NCBI RefSeq assembly: GCF_019393635.1
Contig: NC_057866.1
Location: 277,458,874-277,522,873, forward strand
Length of the DNA: 64,000 bases
Reading direction: 5' to 3'
Source: Dromiciops gliroides
Taxonomy: Eukaryota; Chordata; Mammalia; Microbiotheria; Microbiotheriidae
Shown here one piece after another: positions 17,141 through 64,000 of this stretch. The notes under the pieces were generated by a model. The model saw only the letters and a list, made by a program, of their open reading frames with translations. It made no database searches and was not told the DNA's origin. The translations under genes and the position numbers were made by a program. The first letter of the stretch is position 1. Every line of letters begins with the position of its first letter.

Positions 17141-17435
17141 CTTGCTCTCTCCTCTTTCTCTGACTCTCCCTGTCTCTGTCTCTCTCCTCTCTCTCTCCCT
17201 CTCCCTCTGTCTTTCCTCTCTGTCTGTCTGTCTCTCTGCTCTCCTCCCTCTCTCTCTGTTACTGTCTCTCCCCTCTGTCTCTGTCTCTATTACTGTCTCT
17301 CCTGTCTCCTCTCTCTCCCTCTGTCTTTCCTGTCTGTCTCTCTGCTCCCCTCTCTCTGTCTGTCCCTCTCCCTTTCTCTCTCCTTTCTCTGTCTCTGTCT
17401 GTCTCCCCCTGCTCATCTGTCTCTGTGTGTCTATT
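17140..17435. repeat. (CTCTGT)n/(TC)n low-complexity block
   Basis: About 290 bp of tctctgtctctctcctctctc-like pyrimidine DNA. It produces a spurious 368-codon Ser/Leu-rich frame spanning 16902-18008 and a matching Arg/Glu-rich frame on the other strand. Neither is a gene. Confidence 0.85.
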
Positions 17436-18399
17436 TCTAGCTGTCTTTATCTTTTTTACAAGTCTATTTCCTTCAACTATTTTGACCTATTAAAAGGTCC
17501 ACATCTCGGTCACTCCTTTAAAAGCTCCTACTCACCTGGATACCCCCTCAAGCTAGTCTCTCTCCACTTCTCTTGGAAAAAGCTGCTTCTATTCGTTGCC
17601 GCTCCATGGCCTCACCACCCACTCCCTTCTAACCTTACAAGCTGCTCCCCGCCGCCCCCCACCCCCCTCTCTCGGAGGTTATCGGCGATCTCTGGATTGC
17701 TTCATCCAGCCAGCTTGTTCTCATTCCTCATCCTGACCTCACCACAACCTATGATTCTGGTGATTATCCCACCTTTCCCGGGTCCAGTCTCCTCCTCTTT
17801 TTGGTTCTCCCCCTTCCTGTTTGACCCCTCCTCAGTCTCCTCCTCACAGTGGGTTCCCGAGGCTCGAGCCCGAGCCCTCAGCTCCCCGAGTGAGCCATGC
17901 ATTCATTCATTCGTTCACCGGCTCTGGCCTCAGGACTCTGGAGCTGGTAGTAGCTGCCCCCATCCTGTGGGTGTTTGGTTGTGTAGCCCCCGTGCCGGGT
18001 GGATCTAAGTTTTCTGTTTAGACCTGTGTTTTCCCTGGTTTGGGGTACTCCCGGCGAGGAAACTGCCTCCCCCAGTGTGGATGAGCCCGTGGTGCAGCTG
18101 GAGGTGCCCGGGGCGCCCCGAGATGTCCCCGGAAGGCTCTGAGGGGAGGGATGAACACGAGGAGGGATCACACCAGCTGTCTCCAGCTCCAGCTCGCTCT
18201 TCCCCCCTCCCCGTTCCCGTTTGGTGCTCCCTTGCTCAGGCTGCTTCTTTCCGTGGACACAAGGACCAGCTCTGGAGCCGGATTCAGAGGCAGCATCTGA
18301 ACCCAGGTCCTCAGACTGCGGAGCGCCGGGCAACCCACGAGGCGCCTGGGTCCAGACCAAGTCAGTTTCTCTTCTTTAGCTCCCTCCCTCCCTCCTTCC

Positions 18400-18747
18400 T
18401 TCGGTAGGCGGGGCTCGAGCCTGGATGGTCCAATGACTTCGCGTCACCCCTCTAAAGCCCCGCCCTTCGCGTTAGTCAGGTCAGGGCCGTACCATGGAAG
18501 GCGCGATAATGGGGGAGGCGGGCTCCCGTTGGGCGAGCGGAGGGGCCGCTTCCTAGCGGGGATCGGGGCGGGGCACCCCCGCGAGGTTCTCGGGTGGCGC
18601 GTCCTGGGGCGGGGCCTTGAGGCGGGCGGGGCGGTCGTAAATTGCAGACCGCAGGGCTGGTGATGCTGTCCAGGAGGCCCGGCAGTGACTGGCGGAAGGA
18701 CGAAGGGCGAAGGGCGAAGGGCCGGCGGCTGTGGCGAAGGCACCAGC
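18400..18747 (+). promoter_or_regulatory. ASAH1: ASAH1 CpG-island promoter and 5' UTR
   Basis: CpG-dense DNA directly upstream of the first coding ATG, continuing to about 19330. There is a CCAAT at 18430-18434, an inverted GC box about 18457-18466, and GC boxes at 18565-18574, 18606-18615 and 18621-18634. No TATA box is apparent, fitting a housekeeping lysosomal gene. An out-of-frame ATG at 18663 opens a uORF that overlaps the main start, if transcription begins upstream of it. The transcription start is not determined. Confidence 0.75.
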
Positions 18748-56660
<37,913 letters not shown>

Positions 56661-57155
56661 GGAGCAGGTATCTGGGCTGCAGCAGGATCTCGAGGCTCTT
56701 CTGCCCTGCGAGCGGGGGAGCTCTGTGCAGGCAGGTCCCAGGACCCAGCTTCAGAAGGTGGCTAGGGCCCCAGGCTTGTCCTCGGTTCCTCGTGCTTGTC
56801 GACAATCCAGGGAGTCTGCTTTACCGCTAATCCTTTGTGATTCTTTCTGAACTTGCCAGTAATCGCTAGGAAAATGAAGCAGTCCTTGGGAGTCAGAGTC
56901 GCCGGCCTCTCCCAAATGTGTGCGGGGCTTTATTCTCAGATTAGGGACCTCCGGTCCCCTTGACTGATGGAGGGGGGTCCCATGGGCCAGGCCCATCCCG
57001 CAGCCCTGCAGGACCCTGCTCAGCCCACGGCCACCTGTGGTCTGGACCATCCTGTGGGCAGCCGAAAGAGATGGATGGTTCTTGGCTTTGCTCTCGGCCG
57101 AGTGACCACGGCTTCTTTTTCTCCCTGTTAAAATAAACATGCTGTTGTGCAATGC
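56661..57155 (+). other. ASAH1: ASAH1 3' UTR
   Basis: About 490 bases from the stop to just past the AATAAA. The end point is inferred from the poly(A) signal and is approximate. Confidence 0.75.
57132..57137 (+). terminator. ASAH1: ASAH1 poly(A) signal
   Basis: AATAAA followed 30 bases on by a GT-rich stretch (tctgtggtcttggg), the usual downstream element. Confidence 0.85.
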
Positions 57156-58290
57156 TGCCTTCTGTGGTCTTGGGATGGCGGAGGTGGGTGCATCCCCAGG
57201 TGTGACCCTGCCTGCTGTTTCTGTGGTGTCCTCAGTAGAGGAGGAGGGAACTTGGCATTGTGGGGGGTCCCCACCTGCGGGGGCTGCCTGTTAGATGCTG
57301 CTCAGTAGGCAAGATCCTTTTATTCCGAACCTAGATCTAGCTTTCAGTATTAATGAGAAATGCCTGTGCCCACAGAGTGACTTCCTCAGATCCTGCATCT
57401 GTTTGATACAGTTCAGTCAGTGTGGACACTAGTCGTGTGTGAGTGTGCACGTGCCTGTCTCGTGGATCGATGCGGATCTGCTTTAGGTCTGGAGCAAGGC
57501 GCTGAGGACCTTCCCAGGGAGAGTTCACAAATGAGCATGACAGTGACAGGCCAGCCCCCACCCCACCCATGCCCCGGCATCGCCCTCCAGAGAAGGTGAC
57601 GGGTGTCTGCCCATTAGACATGCGTCCATGTCCACAGTTGGCACATCTCTCTCTGGAGACCCCAGACACTGTGCTGACGGCACAGAGACGAGGAGGCCCG
57701 GTGGTGACCAACTCCGTTTTGGTGCCTGCGCCCAGGGCAGCCATGTGTCTGGCCCAGGGCCCTGGGGAGTGACCGGCCGGGCTCTCGTGCTTGTGCTGAA
57801 GCGATGCTGACACGCTGAGGGCCGCCGCTCACCGGGCCTCTCTGCAGCAGTGGCTGTGCTGCTGGGCCATTGCCGTGCAGGACCAGGCGCTGCCCTGGAC
57901 GGCACCAGGGCAGCTTGTTCTCCACTGAGCAGGAACAGAAGGGAAAGGGCTTCTCCTCCCATGGGGCCCAAGCTTCCTACTGAGGACCACCCAGTAATGG
58001 GAACTGCCCCAGCACAGTTGCTCTTAGTGGTCTAAGACAGCTGTTCCCTTGGAGGGGTGTGATGAACCAGAAAGAGGAGAGCCAGAAGTGGCCTGAGGCC
58101 TCGTGGCCTGTGCCCTGTGTCACTTCCACAGCCTCCTGACTGGCCTCCCTGTCTCCGGCCTCTCCCCTCCCCAGTCTGTCCTCCATGAGGCCCCGGAATG
58201 ATCTCCCAAAAGCACAGGCCCACACTAGTGCTCACCAGTTCCAGCGGCGACCTCTCACCCGGAGATCGAACACAAACCTCTCGTTGGCTT
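57156..58290. other. Downstream flank of ASAH1, no gene seen
   Basis: A TTTATT at 57319-57324 would be AATAAA on the minus strand, but no minus-strand coding exon is recognised upstream of it. 58125-58290 resembles a plus-strand L2 piece (cctcctgactggcctccctg, cagtctgtcctccatgaggc). Confidence 0.4.
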
Positions 58291-59041
58291 TTTGAAATAG
58301 ATCTATACGAACCCCTCCTCTTTCTATGCCTCCATTTCTCTTTGCCTTCCTCTCTTCTCACCACTACCTCCCAGAAAGCCATCCCTTATACAAAGAATAA
58401 AAGAGAAGGAGGGAGAAATTCAACAAAACCAATGGACACCCGCCCCCTGCCAAAACTCTGATATTCTACACGGTTGTTCCGTGGAGCCCCAGCTCTGCAG
58501 AGGAGTGGGGAGTAGGGGTCATCTCACGGCTTCTTGGGGGCCAAGCTCAGCCCTTTCATTTCTCATCATTTAGCTTCAGATACGCCACGTGGTTTTGTCC
58601 AGCTACACTGTAGTCATTGGGGATATTCTTTTGACAAACACAACTGACTGAGAACTGACTAAACTCCTTTTAATTTTGTTCTCAGGTCAATGAATTGCCT
58701 GGGGCTCACCCAACATTATATTCCAGCTTCTGATTATTTTGTAAAACCCCCAGCTCTCCTCTTCCTGGATTTCCCCAAGCTTTCTTCCAGAACCTTAGCT
58801 TATTATGCAAGAGAACCTATCTGTGAGAAACTTACTCTTCCCAAAGGCAAGCTCGGTCTCTCTCTGTCCTGTCCCCAGTTCCCACCTTCAGGTGTACTGG
58901 CTACAGTGGTATCATGAGCTTCAACTCCTCTGCCCCAATTAAAGACCTTAGGTCGACACTTTCCTTGGCTCCACTGACTCCACTTTGCATCAGTTCATGT
59001 CAATCTCTCCATGCTTCTCTTTATTCATCACGTCATTTCTT

Positions 59042-59203
59042 TTGTTGTTGTTGTTGTTTTTTTTTTTTACGGGGCAATGGGGTTAAGTGACTTGCCCAGG
59101 GTCACACAGCTAGTAAGTGTCAAGTGTCTGAGGCCGGATTTGAACTCAGGAACTCCTGAATCCAGGGCCGGTGCTTTATCCACTGAACCACCTAGCCGCC
59201 CCG
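59042..59203 (-). repeat. Young marsupial SINE
   Basis: Complete minus-strand copy with a gttgttg/T-run tail. catcacgtcatttctt at 59026-59041 and 59204-59219 is a perfect 16-bp target-site duplication. Confidence 0.95.
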
Positions 59204-59416
59204 CATCACGTCATTTCTTGCGTGCCATGACATTCACTGACATTGTTTGCTTCCACACAAAAAAGTGCTGCTATAAATATTTTGGTATTTCTAGAGCTTC
59301 TCTTTTGGTCAGTGTCCTCCCTGGAGTAAATGCCTTGTAAATGAAGTCTCTAGGACAAGTATGACTATTTCAGTCACTTTCTTTACATAACTAGAAATTA
59401 CTTATTCACATAATTG

Positions 59417-59915
59417 TGTTATGGGGAAATAGGGGGTTTGGGATAGGGGTTCTTAGGAATTCCTCTTTAAAGAATTACATCCTCTTGCACACAAATCCAA
59501 TTAGAATAAATTAATAGTTTATTTAGGTGCTAGGGAAAAGAAACCAAGAGAGAAGGCATAGCACAGAGGCATGGCTCTGAGATACCTATCTCCTCCAGCA
59601 GGAGACAGGCAGGTACTTTTATAGAGGACTGATGGTGGTCCGATGAGGTGATTGTCTGACTGTGGAAAGTTCCCTTATGGGGGAGGACCATACTCCAATA
59701 GGTGGTGGTTAGGGGAAGTCAGATGAGGGGCAGCTCTGGATCTCTCAAGCCATCTCTCTCCCCCTCAGGCCACAAAGGCAGCAGCCACGGATCTAATCTT
59801 ATCTCCCCAAGGGGTAGGGAAGACTGGTTAGGTGCCACTGTCTTTTGGTTTAGTTTCTCCAGAAGAAGGTTTTTCTGATTTACCCCAGAAACTTCTGGGG
59901 TGCAGGCCCATAACA
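59417..59915 (-). mobile_element. Solo ERV LTR, 499 bp
   Basis: The + strand edges are tgttatgggg...gcccataaca, so the minus-strand element begins TGTTATGGGC and ends CCCATAACA, the TG...CA inverted ends of a retroviral LTR. On the minus strand a TATAAAAG (complement of 59616-59623) precedes AATAAA (complement of 59518-59523) by about 100 bases: U3, R and U5 in order. No internal viral genes adjoin it. It splits an old L1. Confidence 0.85.
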
Positions 59916-60014
59916 TTTGAGAATTAATTCACAGCTCCACCAGTAATGCATCAGCACACTTGCCATCCCACAACCCCTCCAACATTGCATATTCCCATCT
60001 TTTGGCATCTTTTA

Positions 60015-60178
60015 ATTTAATTTAATTTAATTTTTTTTTTTTAGTGAGGCAATTGGGGTTAAGTGACTTGCCCAGGATCACCCAGCTAGTAAGTGTTAAG
60101 TGTCTGAGGCCGGATTTGAACTCAGGTCCTCCTGACTCCAGGGCCAGTGCTCTATCCACTGCACCACCTGGCTGCCCC
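60015..60178 (-). repeat. Young marsupial SINE
   Basis: Minus-strand copy with a (taatt)n/T-run tail. cttttggcatctttta at 59999-60014 and 60179-60194 is a perfect 16-bp target-site duplication. Confidence 0.95.
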
Positions 60179-60851
60179 CTTTTGGCATCTTTTACGATTT
60201 GTTGGACATGAGGTGAAACCTCAGGGGACTTTTCATTTGTCTTCCTTTTGTTAATGATTTGTGGCATTCATTCCTATGATTATTAATGGTTATAATTCTT
60301 TGTAGCATTATGTTCATATTCTTTAATCACATCAATTGGGGAATGGCTTTTGGTTTTGCATATTTCTATTCAGTTCTATATATCTTGGATAACAAACCCT
60401 TATTAGAGATGTTTAATGCCAAGTTCCGCTCCTCCCCCAACGTATCTTAGAAGTGTTCGTTTTTCTTGTACAAAAGCTTTTGCATCGCATGTGATCAAAA
60501 CTATTGGTCGTCCCTTTTGTGATTGCTTCTCGCTCTTTTTTAGTGAAGAATTCACTTTCTTACTTACCCCTACCTGCATGCCATTTGCTTCTCTCCTAAT
60601 TTTCTAATATTTTCTTCAATATGCCGATCACATCCATTTTCAATCTATTGTGAAAGACAGTATCAAATGTTATTCCAAACCTAGTTCCTGCCAGACTGCT
60701 ATGGAATTAAAAAAAAAAAAAGATTGGCGAGACATACTTTCTTTTTTCTTTTTTTCCTAAGGAATATATGTTTGATGATTTATTGAACCTCCAGTTACTG
60801 AGTACAGTTATTTCTGATTCTTCCTAATCTACTCTGGATCTACTTTTCTAT

Positions 60852-60995
60852 TTTTTTTTTTTTAGTGAGGCAATTGGGGTTAAGCGACTTGCCCAGGGTC
60901 ACACAGCTAGTGTTAAGTGTCTGAGGCCGGATTTGAACTCAGGTACTCCTGATTCCAGGGCTGGTGCTCTATCCACTGTGCCACCTAGCTGCCCC
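60852..60995 (-). repeat. Young marsupial SINE
   Basis: Minus-strand copy lacking about 4 bp in 'cacagctagtgttaagtg'. acttttctatttttt flanks both sides (60842 and 60996). Confidence 0.93.
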
Positions 60996-61315
60996 ACTTT
61001 TCTATTTTTTAAAAACTAGGTATTTAGCTATTTTTTAATTATTTAACTATAGTTTTTAATATTTGACTACTTTAAAACTATTACCAAATTACTTTGATGA
61101 CTATTGTTTTATAATATAGCTGAAGGTCTGGAAGGTCTAATGTCCCTCTTTATTTCCTTATATCCTCTGATACACTAAATCTTTTGTTCCTATAAATGAA
61201 TTTTGTTATGATTTTGTCTAGTTCTGTAAAGTTTGCCTTTGGCACTTTAATTAAAAATACATTAAATCTGCCAATTAATTTTGGTTGTGTTATTTTTATT
61301 GTATTAGCATGACCT

Positions 61316-61615
61316 AGTTACATGTAAAGATAGTTTTCAATATTTGGTGGGGGGGGGTGCAGGGCAATGAGGGTTAAGTGACTTACCTGAGGTCACACGG
61401 CTAGTAAGTGTCAAGTGTCTGAGGCTAGATTTGAACTCAGGTCCTCCTGACTCCAGGGCCAGTGCTTTATCCACTGCACCACCTAGCTGCCCCAACATTT
61501 GGGGTTTTTTTATAACATTTAATTCCAAATTTCTCTCCCTCTCTCCCTTTCCTCTGCCCTCTCCAAGACAGAAAGCAATCTAATATAGGTTATACATGTA
61601 CAATCTTAGTAATAC
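61316..61615 (-). repeat. L1 3' end split by a SINE
   Basis: 'catgtaaagatagttttcaa' on the left; 'aattccaaatttctctccct' and 'gacagaaagcaatctaatat' on the right of a SINE at 61346-61493. Minus strand. Confidence 0.8.
61346..61493 (-). repeat. Marsupial SINE inserted in an L1 3' end
   Basis: 'gcagggcaatgagggttaag', 'gaggctagatttgaactcag', head ending ctagctgcccc. The flanks aatatttggtggg and aacatttgggg form an imperfect target-site duplication. Confidence 0.9.
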
Positions 61616-61654
61616 TTTTGAAAGATGGTAGAGTGAGAGGAAACACAACACCTT

Positions 61655-62275
61655 AGCTCAGAGGCATCTGGTGGCCCAGTGGAGAGAATGCTGTACCTGG
61701 AGTCCCAAACATCTTGTCATGGGAGAAAGTGGTTGGTGTGGGGGTCCTTAGGTATTCCTCTCGCACACAAATCCAATTAGAATAAAATAATATCTTATTT
61801 AGGCACTAGATCAAGGACACCTTGAGAAGAATCTCAAGGGGAGATAGTCCGAGAGATGTGGTTCTCTGAGACACCTATCTCCCCAAACAGGAGAAAAGTC
61901 ATAGCTTTTATAGATGGTAAATGGGGGTCATCACCTGAGAGTGGAATGTCCTTTACTGGGGGGTGGGCTGGGAGAAGTCAGGTGAGGGGCAGTTGTTAGA
62001 GCTGTCCTTTGGTTTAGCTTTTCAAGGAGAGTTATCCCAGACCCGTGTCCTTTAGTTCAGCTGGCCAGTTTCCTAACGCCAAAACAGTCTTAACTCAAAT
62101 CTGGCCTTATACGCTTCTAGCTGTGTGACCTCCAGGCAAGTCACCTAACCTTTGTTTGCCTCAGTTTCCCCAACTATAAAGTGGGGATAATAACAACTCC
62201 TTCCTCCCAGAATTGTTGTAAGAAAGTCTTTAGCACGGTACCTGACACTTCCTTGGTGCTCTATAAATGTGTATT
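61655..62275 (+). repeat. MIR/CORE-SINE interrupted by an LTR
   Basis: 61655-61714 is the head half (catctggtggcccagtggag, ctggagtccc). 62087-62275 is the rest (aactcaaatctggccttata, ctcagtttccccaactataa, cggtacctgacacttccttg, ctctataaatgtgtattccc). Excising the LTR rejoins one SINE. Confidence 0.75.
61715..62086 (-). mobile_element. Related solo ERV LTR, about 372 bp
   Basis: Shares 'cacacaaatccaattagaat', '(a)gatacctatctcc...aggagac/aaaagtc' and 'cttttatag' blocks with the LTR at 59417-59915, in the same order and orientation. Edges tgtcatggga and ccaaaaca. Shorter through internal gaps. Minus-strand TATA (complement of 'gcttttatag', about 61907) and poly(A) region are present. Confidence 0.78.
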
Positions 62276-62554
62276 CCCTCCTCTTCTCACAACTATTCTA
62301 GCAAGGATTTAAGAGCACCAGACAGAAATAATCGAGTAAACCCAGGACAGGAGATATTTTTATTGTATTTTGATGATCTTAAGGGGGGAAGGAATACATT
62401 TAAGTAGAAAGAGGAAGGAAGGGGATGACATAATTTTCAATTTATGTGGAAATCTCACACAAATGGGGTCATTCACAAGATTACAAACAGGGAGGAAGAG
62501 ATGGGGAAGTGAGTTATATATGAACCTCATTTTCATCTAAATCAGGAGAGATGA

Positions 62555-62555
62555 C

Positions 62556-62599
<44 letters not shown>
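62555..62599. repeat. (CA)n microsatellite
   Basis: About 22 ca units. Confidence 0.95.
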
Positions 62600-62603
<4 letters not shown>

Positions 62604-62832
62604 ACTCAGTGTGTAATAACTCAGCAAGGAACCAGACAAGGAGAAAGAACATGAGGATTAAGAGAGGAGGGTAGGTTCAAGGTAGGATTAATCTTAAGCA
62701 AAACACACTCCATTTTTGGACGTCAGCAGCATGAAGGGGGTGGGGCAGAGAATCAAAGAAAGAAAGGTCAAAAATCTATGATCTATGTCTAGGTGAGGGG
62801 AAGAACAGCAGATTGAAATATAATAGAATCGG

Positions 62833-62990
62833 GGACAGCTAGGTGGCGCAGTGGATAGAGCACCGTTCCCGGAATCAGGAGGACCTGAGTTCAAATCTGG
62901 CCTCAGACGCTTGACACTTACTAGCTGTGTGACCCTGGGCAAGTCACTTAACCCCCATTGCCTCACTAAAAAAAAAATAAATAAATAAAA
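62833..62990 (+). repeat. Young marsupial SINE
   Basis: Head ggggacagctaggtggcgca, full body, tail (a)n(ataa)n. aaatataatagaa and aaaaataatagaa flank it as a near-perfect duplication. Confidence 0.93.
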
Positions 62991-63941
62991 ATAATAGAAG
63001 CACATTGCATCAAATATAGATCTCTAAAGAGAAGCAGCATCTTTCAACATCCTCTTCTTTATAAACGGCGGTAGGCGTGGGGAGGGCAAAAAGAGGAAAT
63101 GAGATGAACTCACCCCTAGGACAAAGGAGGGTAGCAGAATGAATTAGGAAGTGGGATCAAACATTTTTATAAAAATATACTTGAAACATATTCAGAGTTA
63201 AAAGTAAGGTCTCAGGCAAAATGTACTGCTTCAAGTAAAATCAGAGAAACGAGTACCAACTGTGTTCTTAGATAAAGTGACAATTGAAAAAGAGAAACTA
63301 CATTATGCTTAAAAGCACCATAGAAAATATCAATACATATGCAATATGTGTGTGTATTGAAGGGCACAGCAACCAAATATTAGAGGAAAAGTTAATTATA
63401 TCAGAGGGGAAAATAGTAAAATTTTAAAAGTTGGACACCTTAATATACCTCTCTCAGATCTACACAAATCTTACCAAAAGATAAAGAAGAAAGAAATAAT
63501 TGATCTGAATAGCTTTCTAGAAAAGTTAGATATGAAAAAAGCTGGCAATTACTGAATGTGAGTGAAAGAGAGTTTACGTCCCATCCAGTAGTGCACCTTT
63601 ACAACCATTGACCATATATGAAGGCAGAATAACCTCACAAACAAGTGCAAAGAGCAGAAATATTTAATGGAATACAATTATGTTCAATAAAAAACCTTTA
63701 AAGAGTAAAGATAAAAAGACTGGAGTCTAAATAAGTTAATCCTAAAGAATTTGTGTCAAAAACAAAGTGTGGAAGTAATAGAAAATTTTATCAAAGAAAA
63801 TGAAAACAATGAGACAACATGCCAAAACTTTAGGGATATAGCTAGGGCAGAGGGTAAAATTTGTATGTAAAAACATTCTTCAACAAAAAGAGAAATGAAA
63901 TTAATTTGGCATACAAGTCAAAAAACCCCAACAAATTATTA

Positions 63942-64000
63942 TTTATTATTTATTTATTTATTTAGTGTGGTAATGAGGGTTAAATGACTTGCCCAGGGTC
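63942..64000 (-). repeat. Marsupial SINE cut by window end
   Basis: A (ttta)n tail followed by 'gtaatgagggttaaatgact' and 'tgcccagggtc'. The rest lies beyond the window. Confidence 0.85.

Larger units (their letters stand above)
58291..61315 (-). mobile_element. Old marsupial L1 (3' UTR and ORF2), repeatedly interrupted
   Basis: 58375-58500 has the older-subfamily L1 3' UTR (gcagaggagtggggagtagg). 58985-59330 has 'gcatcagttcatgtcaatct' and 'aaagtgctgctataaatatt'. 59930-60990 and 61030-61310 read as strongly decayed ORF2 ('gaatggcttttggttttgca', 'atgaattttgttatgatttt'). It is split by SINEs and an LTR. 58640-58930 fits less well. Confidence 0.65.
62276..64000 (+). other. AT-rich, probably LINE-derived DNA to the window end
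   Basis: 63380-63940 has words resembling a decayed L1 ORF2 5' region (gttggacaccttaatatacc, acaacatgccaaaactttag, gtaaaatttgtatgtaaaaa). 62280-62820 is similar in composition but not assigned. Stops occur in every frame. Confidence 0.4.

Noticed and set aside
16902..18008. 368-codon plus-strand open frame
   Set aside because: It spans a CTCTGT low-complexity block and yields Ser/Leu-rich sequence with no domain or splice support.
59417..62086. A complete provirus bounded by two LTRs
   Set aside because: The DNA between the LTRs is old L1 and SINEs with no gag, pol or env similarity, and the LTRs differ considerably in length.
57156..64000. PCM1 3' exons on the minus strand
   Set aside because: PCM1 is convergent with ASAH1 in human and mouse, and a minus-strand AATAAA exists near 57320, but no PCM1-like coding exon was recognised before the window ends.

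Overview
This is a piece of a mammalian nuclear genome, almost certainly from a marsupial and probably an Australidelphian. The protein-coding exons are mammalian. The interspersed repeats are the ~150-bp tRNA-derived SINE with head ggggcagctaggtggcgcag (WSINE1/Mar-type CORE-SINE), longer Mar-type SINEs, and an L1 whose 3' UTR is the marsupial form. I could not run a repeat library, so family names rest on recognition only.

Two host genes lie head to tail on the + strand. The window opens inside FRG1 and holds its last three coding exons (703-794, 3212-3322, 5273-5309) and its poly(A) signal (5354-5359). A 13-kb spacer follows, with MIR/L2 relics, old L1 tails, a TA-flanked MITE (14012-14289) and a CT-rich low-complexity block. 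A CpG-rich, TATA-less promoter with GC boxes (about 18400-18750) leads into a complete acid ceramidase gene, ASAH1: 14 coding exons from 18748 to 56660, all with GT-AG introns, 398 codons, and a poly(A) signal at 57132-57137. Phases join exactly across all 14 exons. The nucleophile Cys146, Arg162, Asp165, Glu228, Asn323 and Arg336, the paired cysteines and all six N-glycosylation sequons fall where the human enzyme has them, offset by +3.

ASAH1 introns 1-5 (18.8-51 kb) hold most of the mobile DNA. Intron 2 has a young 5'-truncated antisense L1 with an unbroken 825-codon frame and a 16-bp target-site duplication (27653-30617), decayed L1 and L2 copies, SINEs nested in L1, a probable solo LTR and a ~380-bp TTTC/TTCC array. 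Intron 3 has another decayed L1 and a second SINE-linked TTTC/TTCC array. Introns 6-13 are short and largely unique, but two splice sites sit in tandem repeats: the exon 9 donor (17-bp triplication) and the exon 12 acceptor (~70-bp minisatellite). Downstream of ASAH1 (57.2-64 kb) no gene is recognised; there is an old L1 interrupted by SINEs, two related antisense solo LTRs, and degenerate LINE-like DNA.

The two genes are functionally unrelated: a nuclear RNA-processing/actin-binding protein and a lysosomal sphingolipid hydrolase. Their adjacency is a synteny signal. I see no CRISPR, operon, phage or novel multigene system. The points most worth following are the repeat-embedded splice sites, the Gly-to-Val change beside the catalytic arginine of ASAH1, and the recent L1 insertion.
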